Shown piece by piece: positions 46,015-56,677 of a stretch of DNA of 64,000 nucleotides; position 1 is the first letter of the stretch; the number at the start of each line of letters is the position of its first letter. The DNA comes from Galerina marginata. Lineage: Eukaryota; Basidiomycota; Agaricomycetes; Agaricales; Galerinaceae. The notes beneath the pieces are model-generated. The model ran no database searches. It was not told the origin of the DNA and saw only the letters and a list, made by a program, of their open reading frames with translations. The position numbers and the translations under genes are program-made. Location of the stretch: positions 1,364,001 to 1,428,000 of the forward strand of contig JAECYW010000012.1 of NCBI GenBank assembly GCA_023014335.1. Direction: 5' to 3'.

Positions 46015-46688
46015 TTATTCTGTCTCTTCAGCGCGTTTCTTCAGGCTGTCTGTAGCCGCCTTGAAGCCTGCTTTGATCTTGGCCTCAGCAAGATACCTGA
46101 CAAGGTACGCCAAAACTCCACCAAAGACTTCAAAGTTCTCATACTTAGTCTGCCCTGTGGCTTCGTCGATCGTCAGCATCTGCCAACGTTCTGACTTAAG
46201 CAGGAAACCGGGCAGCATATCGGCTTTCCAAGCAACGCGGTAATTTTCCGGGTCAAATGCTGATATGACCGCAAAGGCATTCCCTCTGTCCATATAACGG
46301 ATTTCTCCCAAACTCGGCGCCATATTCATAACCATTTGAATGTGTTTCCCTTCCTCCGGCGTCTGGTCTTCAGTAGGGTAGAAGAGCGCGGTTGGTCAAC
46401 GTCATGGATCGTCTAGACAAAGGAAACAGGTAGGTTATTTCAAGTTGGTTTGATATTAATTTATTTCTGTTATCTTAGAAGACCACTTACACAAATGTGT
46501 TCCTATTGGACGGTAAATCAGTTAGTCGCTATTCCACGAACGGTACAGGCTGGACTCGCCAATCTTTATAGGAAGCAAAATCCATAAGGACAGACCACAC
46601 CTTTTCCCGTGGAGCATCGATGAGGGCCGATGAAGAAACAGAGAATACGTAGTCGGAGGCGGAAGGCTGGAAGCTGAGAGGTCGACAT
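46015..46688 (-). CDS. SRPBCC (START-like) domain protein, copy 2, frame-broken
   Basis: Inverted paralogue of the gene at 38.5 kb, with the same exon layout. MSTSQLP at 46688, then SDYVFSVSSSALIDAPREKV and WSVLMDFASYKDW, RSMTLTNRA, DQTPEEGKHIQMVMNMAPS, IRYMDRGNAFAVISAFD, YRVAWKADMLPGFLLKSERW and FGGVLAYLVRYLAEAKIKA, ending KKRAEETE. Compared with copy 1, one base too many appears in the first exon (near 46665) and another after TNRA (near 46380). The first intron (46503-46559) has a GC-AG border. It is either a recent pseudogene or an intact gene with sequence errors; the good conservation of the long last exon favours the latter. Confidence 0.7.
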
Positions 46689-47337
46689 ATCTAAGGGCAC
46701 CAAGCTCGATACTTTGCGTCGAGTATAAGGGGTATCGCAAGTCCAGTACTACACCTCGTTCATCTTAAATAGTGACATCAGGCGGCTGCGGTGCCAACTG
46801 TGTGGGCATAAAATGGAACTTGGCGAAGGTTTTGGGCTATGGCGACCTTAAACAAGGTGGTGGGTATGTCGTTGGCATCATAAACATGATGACAGCTCGA
46901 CTTCAAGGCCTGTACATTTCATGAAGTCTGTTTATAGAAGAGCTTAATGGATTCAATTAAGATTCTTTGGATAGATACCGGACTTCGTTAGATCGGCCTA
47001 CAGGCCTAGAAATAGCACCCTGAGACAGTGTGGCGAGACAGATTAGGGCAGTGGGGGAGGTAACATTGCTCAAAGTCATCCTCTGCATTCTGCTATCGGC
47101 TGATTTGAAATTGGTAGACTAACAGATCTAGAGGCGATACACGGAGAATATCCGAGAGTTCGAATGAAAGTTGCATATCGTGAAAGAGAGGTCGAAAAGA
47201 TGCGCCAGACTATCTCAGAAGGGGTCAGTTAATAATGATGTCTTCATAAGTAAGTCTTGGTCCAAAACCTTGCTACCCGAAAGGACGGGAGGAAGGAAAA
47301 AATATGCGTCAAAAACCCACAATGTCAAGGTACCAGA
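46689..47337. other. Intergenic
   Basis: Upstream region of SRPBCC copy 2 and 3' flank of the oxidoreductase gene. Only short frames; nothing recognised. Confidence 0.5.
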
Positions 47338-49274
47338 TTAGTGACCGGCACGCTCCATCAGATCTTCAATCTTTGCTTGCTTCACCCTTTTCTCCGTAAT
47401 AAAAAAAGGCGAAGGCAGTTCAGGCGACCCCACATCTTTCTCAGTGATATCCAGCACCATACGCGCTACCGCCCGCCCACTCAGCCAAGCGTGGACCATG
47501 CCCTCGCCGCTGTACCCTGCACATACCCACTCTCCGGCAGGCGATAACGTCCGCTCGTCCGTCCCGAACTTGAATTTACCCTCCAAAGGACCTTTGTTTT
47601 GCATTGACAGAGCTTTAGGCTCCGGTCGCCCGGATATCGACGGCGGCACACGTCCAACCCAAGGCTGCATATCCGCCGACAACGCCACGAGACCAGTCCA
47701 GAAAGCCTTCGCGCGACCCTTCCCCCATTCGCCGCCGGGCGGGTTGCCGGCTTCTGTATCTGGGTCATTGCCTTCCTGACCCCAGTGGCCTGAGAAATAC
47801 CGCTCGAGCGAACCACCAAGGTAGGACTCGACCACGAAGTCAGAGCCCCCGTCGTCGGAGACGCCGATGGCGTTCATTAATGCAGCCTCACTCTGCCCGC
47901 CAAGCATTGCGCCTCCGCCAAACATGAATTCCCCAGCTGTAGGGAGGGAGATGGTGTCGATTGCGAAGTAAGAGTATCAGTACTACTGCCAGCCGAATTA
48001 CACGTGGTCGCAGAGGTCGGGGTCACGGAAGAAGCGGAAATGGGAGATGGGAGCAGTTGTGTCAGATATTCGTAGGCTGTTTCCAAGTTTGACGGGATAG
48101 AACACGAAAGCTCGCGAGCCTGTCCAGGAAGTGGTGGGATCTGACATGCTGCTCGATGATTTCGCAAGGGACAGCCCTTGGCCTGGTCTCTGGGCTGACA
48201 TATGGGCTCTGACAGGTACTATCTTACGCCTTAACCCAGGTAACAGGTGTGAAGTCCAAGCATTTGTGGCGTGGATAACGTGCTGGGTTCGAACACGGCC
48301 TCTCGGTGTGGTTGCGATATATAAACCATTATCTGTAGCGATAGCGGTGCAGGGAGTCCGTGTGTAGAGTTGGAAACTGGGGTTAGAGTTTTAATTACCG
48401 GAAGTCATTTGATTAGGCAAGTACACACTTTGAATATCGATCCAACAGGTTTGAGAGTAAACCAGTTACAAAGCGGTATGCGTGAATGGAGGCACCGGGC
48501 TTGACAATCAGTCCAACTATGGAGGTTGCGAGTTGAAGGGTCTGGATATCAGGTGAGCATCTCTAAATAACTAAAAAATGAAAAATCTCACCTCGATAGC
48601 ATTCCGTTCTTCGATGACAGCGAAACTATCACTTATCTCCTTTGGGACTTCTTTAACGAAGTTATCCAGGTCGTTCTTTGCCTTGCTAAAGAGTTCCGGC
48701 CGCAGGTACGCGTCGAAATCCTCGACCAACCTGGCTTGAGATTGGCTCAGCAGATTTTCTTCTTTAGCGACATCAATCAGAGCAGTGATATGAGCCAAAC
48801 GGAAGCGGAGAATTTGGAGAGCAGTAGCAGGCTCCGTGTGTTTTCTTGAGCTCGAAGTATTCATTATAGATGAGAGGAGACGCATGTCCGCCATTCCTGC
48901 GGGAGAAACTTTAGCCCAAGAGAATATCCTATCGCAACTTGACGACTCACCGGCCTGTAGCTCCAGAGCACGCTTCCCGGGCTTCAAGCATGACGATCTT
49001 CAGTTCCTTGCTAGACTGTTCGAGCATAGCTTTGGCAATCGAAGCTGCCAGTAATGCCACTTCCAATTATGACCACGTCTGCATATTGGGGTAATTCTGC
49101 ATCTTGGCCGTGATTTGCAATGGATGACAGAGGTATTGTCCAGTATGGTACCGAGGAATTAAGCTGGGGGATTCCAGGAGATAGGGATATACGCTTCGAG
49201 AGGGTTTCGTAGTCGTCGATAAGAGCCTTCAACGTTTGCAAAGCCAGTCGTAGGGTCGAAAATACAGCACCCAT
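47338..49274 (-). CDS. FAD-dependent oxidoreductase (DAO family), frame-broken
   Basis: A D-amino-acid-oxidase-fold flavoenzyme, probably acting on an amine or amino acid; the substrate is unknown. From 49274: MGAVFSTLRLALQTLKALI, SSVPYWTIPLSSIANHGQD, then the dinucleotide-binding strand YADVVIIGSGITG, which continues ASIAKAMLEQSSKELKIVM and LEAREACSGATGR. Next: NGGHASPLIYNEYFELKKTH, PATALQILRFRLAHITALID, LYIATTPRGRVRTQHVIHAT (FAD-contacting) and NAWTSHLLPGL. The C-terminal part has EFMFGGGAMLGGQ, MQPWVGRVPPSISG and the family's CAGYSGEGMVHAWLSGRAVA. Breaks near 49047 (ITG to ASIAK) and 48832 (KTH to EPATALQ) each need one base skipped. The FAD-binding strand sequence is too well conserved for a long-dead gene. 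Confidence 0.82.
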
Positions 49275-49855
49275 GGCTGAAGCTGTTCGAGTTGAGAATG
49301 AGAACAAGCGTCGACTGCAAGGACGAGGTAGATAGGCCAATGGGTTATCGCGAGGATAGGCTCTTGTGCGAAAGTTGTCAAGGCCTGACAAGGGAAGTCT
49401 GCCGTATCTTGGCTTTCTTTATCCTCTCGTACACAGTGACGCAGCTGACCGGCTGTGTGCAAGAAAGTACCGAAAGGCTGTCTCGTACGAGTACGAGCGT
49501 TTGTCCCGATTTTTAGTGGTGGAAGTCAGCAGCATCCTGTGCGGAAAATACGCGGAAGGGATCTTGAAAAGAGCGGCGAGTGATAAACGCTGTTCGGCTG
49601 AATTATGACCCGGTGCCGGGACCGTTTTTATAGGAAGGCGCGACTTTTGCCCGACGTCTGCCTTTCTTTTGCTCCTTATTTGCCACTTGTTCTGAGGAAA
49701 ACGTTCGAAGTTTACTATATATCTACTACACCTATGCTACATGCAAAAAGTCTACTTGCTGCTATATATCGCTCTACCGAAAATTCTGCGCTCCAATCGT
49801 CACTGAAGGAGTGTCATGCTGCCACTGGCTGCATTCGTCTAAGTAGTAAGAAAAA
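49275..49855. other. Intergenic / promoter region of the oxidoreductase
   Basis: Upstream region of the oxidoreductase (leftward) and 3' flank of the coiled-coil gene. An AT-rich patch (CTATATATCTACTAC) lies near 49715. No gene was seen. Confidence 0.5.
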
Positions 49856-50445
49856 TCAGTCATCATCAGAGTCCTCCGCATCCGAAGCACGTTGGCCCCT
49901 CTTCAGCGAACCACGGCCCAGTTCGAGCTTGTAGTCCCACTCGCCACCTAGCTGCGCGTCGGGAACTTTGGACCTCCTGCTGCTCTTAGCCTTGGCCTTG
50001 CTCTTCCTCGCGTCCTTCAACAGCTTGACTGCGTCTCGCCTGCTCTTGTTCGCTGCTCGCAGAGTCGGAAAGGACACTGTGCTCTGCGTCGGAGCTATCG
50101 CCCGAGTCCGACTTGGACGCTTCGTGGCTGGCGGCTGCTTGGACTTGCTGGACGAGCCCGCTGATGTTGGTGCCCTCGAGGATGCGCGCCTCCTGGGCGA
50201 TCTGCTCGCGCATGTCGACGAGCGTGGACTTGATGTTGCTCAGCTCAACCTCGCGCTGGTAGATGTCTTCGAGAAGCTCGTTGTACTGCTGCACCTTGAC
50301 CTTGTGATCCCTGGGTGCCGTTGGGAGGCACTCGAGGCGTTCCTAATTATATCATCGGTCAGTAATTCCACGAAAGGGGTAAAACGTGTTTCCATACATC
50401 GATGACGGGGATGATAGGCGCAGCGGTCTGGAAGTTCTCGGCCAT
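49856..50445 (-). CDS. Small coiled-coil protein with basic and acidic tail, unknown function
   Basis: Not recognised. The start at 50445 gives MAENFQTAAPIIPVID; an intron (GTATGG...AATTAG) follows, then ERLECLPTAPRDHKVKVQQY. A clear coiled coil is visible (NELLEDIYQREVELSNIKST, LVDMREQIAQEARILEG), followed by a Ser/Asp acidic stretch, a Lys/Arg-rich stretch (RAANKSRRDAVKLLKDARKS) and a conserved-looking end DAQLGGEWDYKLELGRGSLK with DSDDD. The acidic-basic arrangement suggests a nuclear or complex-bound protein. One frame change near 50060 needs one base skipped. About 180 residues. Confidence 0.6.
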
Positions 50446-51052
50446 AATGAGTGACGATGGGGTGGATTGGTGTTCTATGAATGGATACGCGGGTTTATCT
50501 GCGATGTCTATGCAGGTGGGTCGAGATGGGGCGATTTCTTCATGATGGCCAACTTTTTGTACTCGAAAACACACTCAGACGGCAAGGATACAGGGTAAAG
50601 ATCGATGAAATCGTGTCCTCGAGGCTGCTGCTCTGACTCATTTCCTCAATCTGATGGGCACGCACATCACACGATGTTTTAAGATATCACAAAAGAGGGC
50701 AAAAAATGGTTTCAAAATTCGGTGTTCGAAAGGTAATTTATCACATTCCGGTACATAATAAGATTTGCTTCGTAGATTATCTGTGCTACCTGGCCAGAGA
50801 AACGATGAAATAGGTATATGGGTTTCCGCCCGCATGTTTGCTACGCGATAAGTAGCTGCTGGGATATGTAATTGGTTCTCAACATGGTTTTCGTGCGGTT
50901 TATATCGGCCTTGTATCGAACACACGGGGTGGTTCGACCAAGCTTGCCACTTGTGGACCGAGGCTTTAGGAAAGGGCTTGATGGCGAGAGTTGCCGGCAG
51001 TGATGGGCAAACGTTCGAGGGTCCGGTTCAAAACACGAGCTGCAAGTTGGCT
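50446..51052. other. Intergenic
   Basis: Upstream region of the coiled-coil gene and 3' flank of the next minus-strand gene. Nothing recognised. Confidence 0.5.
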
Positions 51053-51580
51053 TTAGTCTTCCTCTGGGATCGAGGATAGAGAAGACCGGTTTCGCCTGTG
51101 GCCAGGCTGGAAGGAAGTGGAAGGAGAAGGCGCCTTGCGAGATTGCGGCGCGTAACTGACTGATGGGGGTAGGCGTTGGCCAGACTTGGGGGTGGAATAG
51201 AGGACCTGCAGCTCATCGTAGGGTGACGAGAACTCGTGCATCATGAACTTCTCGGCAAGCCGGTTAGCCATGAGCTCGATTGGATCGCCGTATGGCTCCG
51301 AAATCAACTTCGTCTAATTAAAAGCGATCGTCAGTGTCGTGTGTGGGGTACGGAATATAAAGCCAGGAAAACTGACAGGAGAAGAAGCCCCAGAGCGGGG
51401 ACTATGACTTGGGGAATTACTACGCGACTTAGAGGCGTTGAGGAATGCCAGGCGTTCAAGGCGCTGGACCTCCGACTCGATGAAGCCCAATTGTCTTCCC
51501 TTGGCGTCATATCTCGTCTCGGGAATAGTAGTGAGGAAGGAGGCTCCGAAATGAGAAGGCAGGAAAAGGGTGTTGGACAT
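51053..51580 (-). CDS. Hypothetical Ser/Pro-rich protein
   Basis: Two exons: 51580-51377 and 51313-51053, with an intron at 51314-51376 (GTCAGT...TTAG, 63 nt). The start at 51580 gives MSNTLFLPSHFGASFLTTIP, then ETRYDAKGRQLGFIESEVQR and LERLAFLNASKSRSNSP. Exon 2 has TKLISEPYGDPIELMANRLA and EKFMMHEFSSPYDELQVLYS, then a Ser/Arg-rich disordered end (RRNRSSLSSIPEED). About 154 residues. No named family; the Ser-rich parts contain SP and RxxS sites suited to phosphorylation. The frame and splice are clean. Confidence 0.6.
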
Positions 51581-53771
51581 GATTGCTTTCTTTGAGAAGG
51601 GAGCAAGTGTTTGGCTTATATGTGAGGCAGCAAGATGGCTGCGACGGTGAGAGGGGGTGATAGTGGAATGCCTGATCATTGTTGCTGCGGTTTTATGGGG
51701 TATCGAGGCCTGTAGGTACGGACTAAAATGAGTCATCACCGTCGGGAAAGTGAGTGATCAAGCGAGATTGGTTCCCCTGATTTTCCGATGACAAAGATAG
51801 TTTGTCGCATTGCCGGAACGAAACGTCGTCGCTGACTCATTTCCTTGTACAGCGCATCCTCACCGTCTTCTTGGTGGTTTTCCTTCTGGTTTCCGTGCTT
51901 GCTGCGTGCACCGTCCACATTCTTGGAAAATAGCGACTAGCCATTTACCAGGAACGCCAAGGGAGCCGTCGTCTGCCGTTGTACTTTAATTATCGTCAGC
52001 ACGGCTCGAACACGCGGAAAGGGCATGCCACGTTATTTTCGGCTTTCACTACTTCCTCCGTAAGCTTTCACAGTTCTAATGAAGTTACAGTAAGCTAATG
52101 CAAGACTGACACGTCACCTTCTTATTCATGCTAGGATTAGTGTTCGCAGCTCCTGCCAGGAAGGACATCACTCAGGATTTATCTCGGCACAGCAATCGAT
52201 AACCACAGATTTCGCAATTCCAGTTCGCCGAGGAAAGAGATAACGAGGACCGCGATGTTCTCTGCCTGTTGGGGTTGGCGCTTTGATACGGCACAACTGG
52301 GTGCAACGCCGTGCTACACGAACGGCCCTAGGCATGGCAACGCTCGCCGTAACCAATGTAGTGTCGTAAGGCAATGCTACTCCGACGTTGACATGGTCTC
52401 ACAAGCACAAGGAGGAACTGACTGGAGCTGGAAACTTTGGTCAAAAGACAGAGGGAAGCGTTCCTGGTGCGATCGATCCCAAATCTTGATCTCATCAGAC
52501 ATTACAGGGCAATTGGTGCCAGGTGGGTTGATTCTCCCCTACGATCTATTAAGCAGATCCTCGAGGATTACTCTACTGCTATGATGATCCCCAGATGATG
52601 GTCACATCGTATAATCGGAGACAGTAGTGCAATATGATGGCATAGGTATGGCCACAAGGGTGGTGGGACTAGCCATGATGTTATCTGGCCAGCTCTAAGT
52701 CGTGGTAATACCACAGCTACCAGAATATAAATATGCCTGTTTCATCTTCGCCATTTTGAAATTTGATTTTCTCTGCACGTACGACCTGTTCATCCCTCCA
52801 ACAAATATTGGCATTCGAGGCAACCTGGGTTTGAATTATGTCGACCGGTTGAACGCGAAGTGCTTGGCCTTCGAATTTATATATGGCGCGCAACACCATC
52901 CGAAACACTTATTGGATTCAACCGATATCAATTATTCTGCAATCTTTTTCGAATATTATTACCTGCGCGGAGTGAACCTTACACTGACTCTGCTGTCATC
53001 GTTGTCTGTTAATTTTTCTCTACTAAAGAGAATTATATTCTCCCAGTAAGTCCTCTTTTCTCCATTTACACCATCTTGTTTAGCGGTTGCAATTTGGTTG
53101 CGACTGCAGTGAGCCGGAGAGAGTGTGCTCGAATCGTGGGAAAACTATAAGCGCCCACGCCAATGCCCATTGCCGCGATTTGGATCACTGTCGAAATGAC
53201 TGTCGGACGGAGTAGTATTATAATTATTACATACTATGTTTTGTTTTATCTGGATTTTCCACGCCTAAGGGCCAGCGAGCTTTCTATACATACATTGCGA
53301 TACAGCACGAATATGACTCCGATGCGTCCACTTGAACTTGCGATTCATGAGCAGCGACATGCTCCCGGACAGATATCATCCAGTATGGTCGCATCTACTT
53401 ATGATGAAAAGAGGATACCTTTAGGAGCTTGAGGGGACTCAAGGCAATATTTTGACCTTTGCTTGATGGCACTGTGTCTGCGCTTTGTCTACTATTGTTC
53501 TGTAAATAATATATGTTTTCGTTTCTCGCAACGTATCAGTTACCTTCAGTTGCGGATTAGAGTCCACGCCTATTGAAATACCGGTGCACCCAAGCGCGGC
53601 CACATGGCTACGACCACAAGACTATCCCAGTTTGATGTTGTGTTTAATAGCAGAAGTGCCAACATGCGTGCATACCAAGTAGACGCCTCATAAGTAGATG
53701 GAATGGAAAGTTTGAAGAATGATAAAACATCGACAGTTATTAAATTTGCGTGTCAGCAATGCCGTCTGCGT
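51581..53771. other. Gene-poor stretch with weak coding fragments
   Basis: Plus-strand frames at 52702-53049 and 53163-53432 were seen. The second ends MTPMRPLELAIHEQRHAPGQ, then ASTYDEKRIPLGA, which resembles the cytoplasmic tail of agaric multi-pass membrane proteins (DUF6533/6534 type), but upstream helices could not be assembled. A decayed membrane-protein gene is possible. Nothing recognised in 51.7-52.7 kb. Confidence 0.25.
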
Positions 53772-56393
53772 TTACAAGACACCATATACTGCTTGCCCAT
53801 CGACAACTGTTGCCACCACTTTTGCTTGCAAAATTTGGTTGGCGGGGATAGTCATGATATCCTTGTCGAATATTACGAAATCCGCCTTCTTGCCTGGAGT
53901 GAGCGAGCCAATTTCATCTTCAGCAAAAGAAGCGTAAGCGGCATCGAGTGTCATCCCTTTCAAGGCTTCTTCCCTCGTGAGCCGTTGTTCAGGGAACCTA
54001 CGTTCAATGTCAGTTCAGTCTGGGTCGCCCGGTAATCGTAAGACAGAGCCATACCATCCTGCAGAACCGTGAGGCGACGAGCCATCTACTGACAATCTCG
54101 ACGTTGCAGCATAAAATCCCAGTAGAGGGTTTACTCCTTCAACAGGAAAGTCGGACCCAAGCGGAAGAACTCCTCTTGGTGAAGCCCTGAGAGCATGTTA
54201 GACCATGTCAGAAAGTGAACGTCAGATCCAGCTTACTGTAGGAGGGTTTGATAGGCGTAAGCTCCTTTGATTCTACTGGAGCCCTATAGATATCAGGGAA
54301 TAATCACAAGTTCGGAAATGAATGAAGCCCACTAGCCGCGTTTCTGCATACCACATATCAGATGTGCTTCATTGACTTTATTAGCCACAGCAAGGGGTGG
54401 ACAGTTGAAAAAAACAACTTACGCAGTGTGTTGGCTGTACGCTTGCAATGACTAGATTGTGATCAGTGTTACCGTGATAGTGGTGTGATATACGGCCTAC
54501 CTCCCAGTCGCCCAATGCGTTTCAAATCTTCTGGGGCAAAAATTTGAGCATGTTCTATTCGTGGACGCCATTCAGACACGTTGCCTCCACTGCGTTCGAG
54601 GATATTTTCGTATATATCGAGAATGGCATGATTTGCCCTGTCTCCGATACAATGGATGTTCTAAGGAATGACACCTGGGCTGAGTTCCAGTACGAAGGGA
54701 TTGAAAATGAACAATGACCGTTTGCCAACCGTCTTTCCAAAATTGCCGAACGAGTTTCTCGAGAGTTTCCTTACTGCTTAGCATAAGCCCCTGCGACTCG
54801 GGTTTATCGGAATAGGGTTCGAGCAACGCGGCACCCCAAGAACCAAGCGCACCTGTAAATTACGTTCGTCAAGTTACTGAAGGTAGCCAGAAACTTTTGA
54901 GGACTTTCCGTCTGCAAAAAGTTTAACGCTTCGCAAATTCAATCGTGCTTGCTTCCCATAGTTGATCAATCGAGGTATTTGATTGCCCCAATATTCTTCA
55001 GATGCTACATTCCCCATGAGATAAAGCCTGGTCTGTGTGCCGCTCGATTATTGTGTCTATAAAGATAATGCAGGTCTTACGGGTAATTTCCTAGCGTCTG
55101 CAATTCTTGGGCCATATGTTGTCAGTGGTTCAGAGTCATTACATTGACGGAATTTCAGACATACTTTTGGAAAAAGTTGATGTGGTCGAGTTTGGTGTCC
55201 GCATCATGGATGGATGTTAAACCAAACGAAAGGGCCTCCTTGATGGTCATGTCAAAGAATTCAGACAGCTGAGCTTCAGTCCATGGTGGAGTGGGAATCA
55301 GACTCATTGCATTGTCAACAAAGATTCCTAAAAGGTGTTCACTGTTAGTTGAACAATTATTCGCAAACCATCAAGGATTTGAGGACTCATAGGCAGAACC
55401 TACCCGTAGGGTTCCCATACTCGTCGCGTACGATAAGTCCTCCCTCCACTTTTTCAGGCAGGTCCGGCATAAGTCGAAGAACGGCTGGCGAAACCCAACG
55501 AGCGTGACCATCAACGCGACTCAGTGAAATCAGCTTGTCCTTTAACAGAGGATCGGAATCAAGGTCTGCCTAAGATATTCATCAGCCTCGCCGGTAGCCG
55601 TACCGCATCTTGGGTGACAAACCGCAGTTGGAAACTGTGCTCCTGGCCATTTAGTTTGGTCCCAACCCATTCCTTCAATCCAGCGGGCCGCGTCGTTCGC
55701 CACGTCGGGATGGGATAATATATAAGCTTTTATCCGATTTACGACTTCTGGAGATATTAAACCCTCCTTGAGAACGAGAGTAAACCAATAGAACAAGCGT
55801 TCAAAGTACCTTCAACAGATTTCGAACCCATTAACGGCAACTGCATCATGTAACCGTTGTCAATGATATGGGCATGGGCATCTGTTCATAAGGTCGAGTT
55901 TAAGATAAACCATACGCCATTCATGGAAATGCTAAAGACATACCTGCTAACCCTGGAACCACGACGGAATTCTCGTCAACCTGAACGATTCTATGAGCCA
56001 GGCGCATGTTCGCGGCAATCCAGCTCGGAAGATGGCCAGTAAACCTTGACAAAAGATCTCGTTTCACCGCCAGGCTAGCTAATTGGGTAGACCGTGTCAA
56101 CCGACCCAGAAAAGTTGGCTTCAGAAGACATTGCAATGCTCACCATAGTCCCCAACTTGGAGAATGCGCGATCCTCGTATAGAGACACATTCCACGCGCA
56201 GGTTTGCAGGATCCACTGTGTATATATTGCGTGACTTGGAGCAAATTATGTAGGATTCCGACTGCGCGTTGAGAAACAGTATGGCCATGACACTCAATGC
56301 AAGCCCAACAAGCCATCGTCGTGTTGACTTCTCTGGACGGGTTGCCACCTTTTCTTGCGAGGGTGAAGAGCTATTTTCCAATTTGTGTTTCAT
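53772..56393 (-). CDS. Membrane-anchored amidohydrolase family 3 (YtcJ-like), copy 1
   Basis: Metal-dependent hydrolase related to N-substituted formamide deformylase; the substrate is unknown. The start at 56393 gives a short cytosolic N-terminus (SPSQEKVATRPEKSTRR), one transmembrane segment (WLVGLALSVMAILFLNA), then SRNIYTVDPANLRVECVSIR (outer beta domain). The metal motif DAHAH follows VVVPGLA over an intron near 55870. Next: IKAYILSHPDVANDAARWIE, TSIHDADTKLDHINFF, IHCIGDRANHAILDIYENIL and RPRIEHAQIFAPEDLKRIGR. The end reads GMTLDAAYASFAEDEIG and SLTPGKKADFVIFDKDIMT, ending AVYGVL at 53772. More than ten short introns; about 600 residues. The N-terminal anchor suggests a secretory-pathway or endomembrane location with the catalytic domain lumenal. 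Confidence 0.85.
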
Positions 56394-56677
56394 GGCCTAC
56401 TCGTTACTTTGGACTCAGTGTTTCGATAACAATGGTTATAAAGGTTCGAGTTGGATTCAAGAGGAATGTGAGAGCTTTCGACAGGTCCATGTCCGGCTTC
56501 CGGCCCGAAGGTGCGAAGCTTTTGATCGTTCCGAAAACTCTCATCGCAGGTCCTAAGTATTTGATTATATTGCGCTCAAGGGCGTTCTTTTCCAGTACAC
56601 TTACGAGCAGCCAAGCAGCTTATGAATAAATACATTTAGCCGATGCACGAAAGGCTGTTGGTGTTTTGACAGTGGAT

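Noticed and set aside
48281..48310. GGTTCGAACAC resembling a tRNA T-loop
   Set aside because: It lies inside the coding strand of the FAD oxidoreductase (reverse complement encodes RGRVRTQHV) and has no tRNA structure around it.
52702..53049. 115-codon plus-strand frame
   Set aside because: AT-rich, with no domain and no neighbouring exon with matching phase. Probably chance or a decayed gene.
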